From Perca fluviatilis (taxonomy: Eukaryota > Chordata > Actinopteri > Perciformes > Percidae), in assembly GCF_010015445.1 (NCBI RefSeq), contig NC_053118.1, positions 10,958,407 through 11,022,406 of the forward strand: a stretch of DNA of 64,000 nt, in the 5' to 3' direction. This document shows, in pieces, positions 60,271 to 64,000 of this stretch (positions within the stretch are counted from its first letter, which is position 1; the number at the start of each line of letters is the position of its first letter). The position numbers and the translations under genes were made by a program. A model generated the notes under the pieces. That model was not told the origin of the DNA. It did no database searches and saw nothing but the letters and a program-made list of their open reading frames with translations.

Positions 60271-62479
60271 TTTATCCTTGTTCTTCCACTCTGCGGGGAC
60301 AAATAGGATTTAGGAACTCATGGCCAGTCAGAGTCTGATTCACATCCCAGTGGTTCCTCTCAGAGAACATCTGGGGTCATCATTTGGTGTCTCACACTTC
60401 ACTTTTTCGCCTTATCTCTTCCTGTAGTTTCTATGACTTATGGTGTGCTGAGTTTAAAAGCTGCAGACCTGTTTGGAATGATTTGGGCAATATCTTAAGT
60501 TTGGGGATACATTCAAGATTAGGTCAATTCTTAATATATGTTATTTTCTGAAACAGTCTGATCAAATTGAATGCACTGAGATCCAGACAGGTGGACAGTC
60601 TGGCCAATATGAATGCCAATGGCAGAATGACACAAGCAACATGAGAGAAAGTAAGAGTCTTCCTTATCTTTCTGCCTGCCTCTCTCTGTCTCTCCTTCAG
60701 TCCAACTATTTTGATATCACCTTTTCCCCAAGCTCCTCTGTCTTCCTCGATTCATGCATATGGCAGACTTTGTGACCGTAATTTCAATTTAAAACACATG
60801 AGGGGAAATCCTAGCCCCCGCTGCTCTTTAATGGGCCGTCATGGGATTGGAGTATGCTGAGAATGATTGAATTTTGTGAGAAGGCCAGGAATGATCACGT
60901 CTCGCCTTCCGTTATGCAATCGACCATTCCCCTCTCACAACGCGACGTCTGGTAAAACCTGGAGGAGGAGAGCGGGGGGGGGCTAAGGGCTGGAAACCTC
61001 AACGTCTAGGCCGAACGACAGAAAAATATTTGTTCTTCTAAATGACTTCAAGACTGTATAAAAGTGAAACTCAGCTATCATATATAAACAGAGCCGAAGG
61101 AGATGTGATCAAAGGCAGAGATGTTGAATTGGGCTGCTTTTAATGGTTGTAAATGAGTCTTTTTACGCTGTAATGCATGACATCCTATATTTCCTCACAG
61201 ACGGAGCCATATGGATCCCATACAAAGCCTGCCATACTGTTTTATTTATATGATTGTGTCATGTCTGTTTTTTCCCTTGACTCACTCCACCTGTTTGGCC
61301 CATTTGACAATGTCAAGATAAAACGTCTCACTCCAAGACACTGAAATTACCACTTTGTGCAAACTTTTTCACACCCGCTGTGTGGGATTACACCTCTGCG
61401 ATATATATCCTTTCAATGAAGCAGCAGAGACTACCTTTCCCGTTAAGTCCATTATATTCAAATGGGCTGGGTCTTTTTCTTTTTTTCTTCTTCGCAACAA
61501 GACGTAAAGTAATCAAAAGTTAAAAGCAAACACTCAAGGAGGCACTTAGCAAAAAAGAAAAGCTTTTATGATAAAACATTCATATACAGTGCAGGAGACA
61601 GGTAATCTTTGAGGATGATAGGGTTGTCTTGTGGTCAGTTTCAGTATAGTATGGCTTGGGGAGCCTTGTAGATGAATGCGCCTAATAACATCCCCGCCCA
61701 CCCATCATCCAGCGGAGGATCCAGGCAGAAGAACTAATACCTGAGTGTATTTCCGCAGTGGTGTGAAGTAGGCCTTAAAGAGCTGTTGGAGGCTGCAGTA
61801 AAGTAGAGTTCATTACCTTGACAGACTGATGACAGCTAAGACTGGCTGAGATGCGTACATATACATGCATTTACCCATACTAAGATAAAGGCTAAATAAT
61901 GTGCAATCAGTGCTCCTTGTATTATGCACACATAGGATCTTACATGAACCGAACATCTACACTTAAAAAATGTTTTTTTTCTGGAGCTCTAAGATGTAAG
62001 ATCACTTTCTTGCAAGTCCTTTGCCGAAGGCTTCCAAATCGATATGTGACAAACATGCTGTGGGTGCAGATAACATATCTGTATTTAAAAAAAAGTTTTT
62101 TTAAAGAATACCTCAACATTTTGGGAAATGCTTGACGCAAAGAACTACTGCTGTGGTTTAGGTGTTTGTGACGACATAGAGAGGCCACTGTTCGACCAAA
62201 ACAACAATAGCCGCTCCTAAAGAGGTCAGTGTAGATGCTGCAATAGCCTCAGCTATATCAGAACTGAAGAGAATTTTTTCATTAAAAGAAAAGAAAAGCA
62301 CTGAAGGATTTTCTCGTCGGAAAAGATGTTTGTCGCTCTTCTCCCGGCTGGCTTGGGCAAGAGTTTGATAGACAGGTATTTTTTGAAAGTGCCTGCCCTT
62401 TTCCAACAAAGTTTCTCAGATGGTTCTGTGTCGTCACCATTAGATTTGTCTATATCGACGACGTTCCAATGCTGGGATT

Positions 62480-62880
62480 GCCACCAGAAATTCGGCTGGA
62501 TGTCCCTCTTTTTAAGCCGAATGTCTCACACCTTCCGCTTTCTTTGTGTTGATGTTCTAAACGCCGGTGGATTTCTGAGGACTATGGTTAACTGCTCCTC
62601 AGATCTCTGCAGGGTAAATCCAGACAGCTAGCTGGACTATCTGTCCAATCTGAGTGTTCTGTTGCACGACTAAAACAACTTTTGAACAAGCACATTTTCC
62701 ACCAAAAAAAGTGCCTTCCCGAGGCTATTTTGCAGCGGCACCGTGGATCCGTCCGGCGCTTAGCACCGCTCAAGATGATTGTGATTGTTTTAAAGAAATG
62801 CCAATAAACCAGAGCACGTTTTTCTCCCATCCCGGAATGCTGGGTGGACTAGACAGACCCTCATCCGCAGCGCAGACATT
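62480..62880 (+). repeat. Dispersed repeat, copy B
   Basis: Same family and strand as 35,930-36,350. The terminal hairpin is lost here: after GACCCTCATCCGCAG the sequence diverges. Confidence 0.82.
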
Positions 62881-64000
62881 TAATAACAATTCCTCCTCCT
62901 ACTGGACAAATCATAACCAACCCACTAAAAAGAGAGAAATAACTAAAGCAGCGGACTCTCACTCCTTTATGTCGGGAAGTCAGTTCGCATTGGTTGCATG
63001 TGGGGTCAGCTTTAGGTCATTCTGGGCATCCATTAGTGGCCTTATTTAGAGTCTTATTCCTTTAAGAGGAGTGATTGGCCAGCAAAGACAAAGAATCATT
63101 ACCTTTGCCCGCCCCCTCCCTGCCAGCAGTCAATAATGAGGGATCATTAAAATGAATAGATGGACATTCCCCTTTTCTCCGGATCCTTATTGCAAAATCA
63201 GTGTCAGGGGAAATGAAGATTGAGCTTGGAGAAGGCGTCTAAAAGCCTCACAGTGATTGTCGTGAACTCATCTCCAGTGCCAGGCTCCTTTATCTACTGT
63301 AAGAGTCTGCACCTGCCTGAACTCTTGACTAGCAAGGGCTTTTACTGTAGCCCATTAAGAGCATCCCTAATGTGCGCTACAATGTACTTTAACATAAACA
63401 TTCTGCATACATACCGAAACATTTACAGCAAACAATGGAAGAATGATTGCTTGGGATGTCTTGGAGTATTTTTCAATGAAGAAAAAGAGCTCTTAGAGTG
63501 ACCTAGAAATGGGTATTGAATGCATCGTCTTTGATGTGGAGAATGGAGAACTCATGTTGTGATCATATAAACAGACTCTTAAAGATAATTCTCACTTTTC
63601 ACATTTCTTAAGGTCAAACATCTGTCCCGCCGCAATTTTTTTTTTTTATAAATCCTTGCACAACATTTCACGCATCACAAAAGAGAGAGCGAATCAAGCT
63701 GAATGATTGCAGATGGAGAATAAAAGAAGGCACAAGATTTTCCAGGCCCCATCTGGTTGCTTTTCAGAGTGTCTCTTAAAGTGTCTTTTAAAAAGGTGAT
63801 TTGTCTTTGGGTCCGCAACAATGTGACCGTGTCAGCGGGTCATCTGCTGGGTCCTGTCACATGTGAAACGGTCCCATGGAAGGGTTCCGTGTACACCTGT
63901 GGAGCCCTAAAAACCCCACCCTAAACAGATTTGAAAAACACATGTAAACACATGCTTGAATCCCCAAACATATGGTCCTCATCTTCTTTCTTTATCATCC

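Larger units (their letters stand above)
58613..64000. other. Gene-free right flank
   Basis: No supported exon is seen on either strand. Contents: a repeat with TATCGCGATAT / ATATCGCAATATG words at about 59,510-59,890, a GT microsatellite, a locally complex, less repetitive block at about 60,780-61,420 that could be conserved regulatory DNA, and repeat copy B at about 62,480-62,880. The rest shows nothing I can name. Confidence 0.5.

Noticed and set aside
62654..63049. 131-codon open frame
   Set aside because: Its first part is dispersed repeat copy B, and copy A at 36,126 gives the same peptide start; no splice or domain support.

Overview
The window is a piece of a teleost (probably percomorph) genome. 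The genes are intron-rich with GT-AG splice sites. The introns are packed with fish-type dispersed repeats: small inverted-repeat DNA transposons, tRNA-derived SINEs, a minisatellite and long di-nucleotide microsatellites. The proteins are vertebrate cytolinker and vitamin-transporter families. All genes I can support lie on the + strand.

Region 1 (1-2.73 kb) is the 3' end of a plectin gene: the last plakin-repeat residues, a GSR-rich tail, a stop at 500-502, and a 3' UTR with one poly(A) signal. Region 2 (3.49-4.89 kb) holds three small candidate exons that join in frame. They encode a Ser-rich linker and the start of a spectrin-repeat-like helix, and they end in the same phase as the exons at 19.17 kb. 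Region 3 (4.9-14.4 kb) is gene-free and repeat-rich. Region 4 (about 14.5-44.06 kb) is a spectraplakin 3' module. It has a probable promoter and non-coding first exon at 14.5-15.27 kb and a coding first exon at 18.3 kb with a myristoylation-type N-terminus. It continues with about 38 further exons encoding a long spectrin-repeat rod, two canonical EF-hands, a GAS2 domain and a short tail with a stop at 42,125-42,127. I reconstructed every exon from reading phase and splice signals, and all joints keep frame. The predicted product is about 2,116 residues. Region 5 (44.1-52.9 kb) is intergenic and made largely of transposon copies. Region 6 (about 53.0-58.6 kb) is a riboflavin transporter (SLC52) gene with three coding exons. 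Region 7 (58.6-64 kb) is gene-free, with a microsatellite, possible conserved non-coding blocks and one more repeat copy.

The main point of interest is the linkage of regions 1 and 4. Mammalian plectin ends at its plakin repeats and has no GAS2 tail; only MACF1 and dystonin are standard vertebrate spectraplakins. Here a complete spectrin-rod/EF-hand/GAS2 module sits immediately downstream of a plectin C-terminus on the same strand. It is diverged from what I recall of both MACF1 and dystonin, and exons in between could connect the two. The nearby SLC52 gene fits the human 8q24.3 neighbourhood, where PLEC and SLC52A2 both lie. I infer a third spectraplakin module at the plectin locus, used through its own promoter as a lipid-anchored microtubule-binding protein and possibly also through splicing from plectin. 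The exon structure is read directly from the sequence. The paralogy and isoform claims are inference and need transcript and phylogenetic data.
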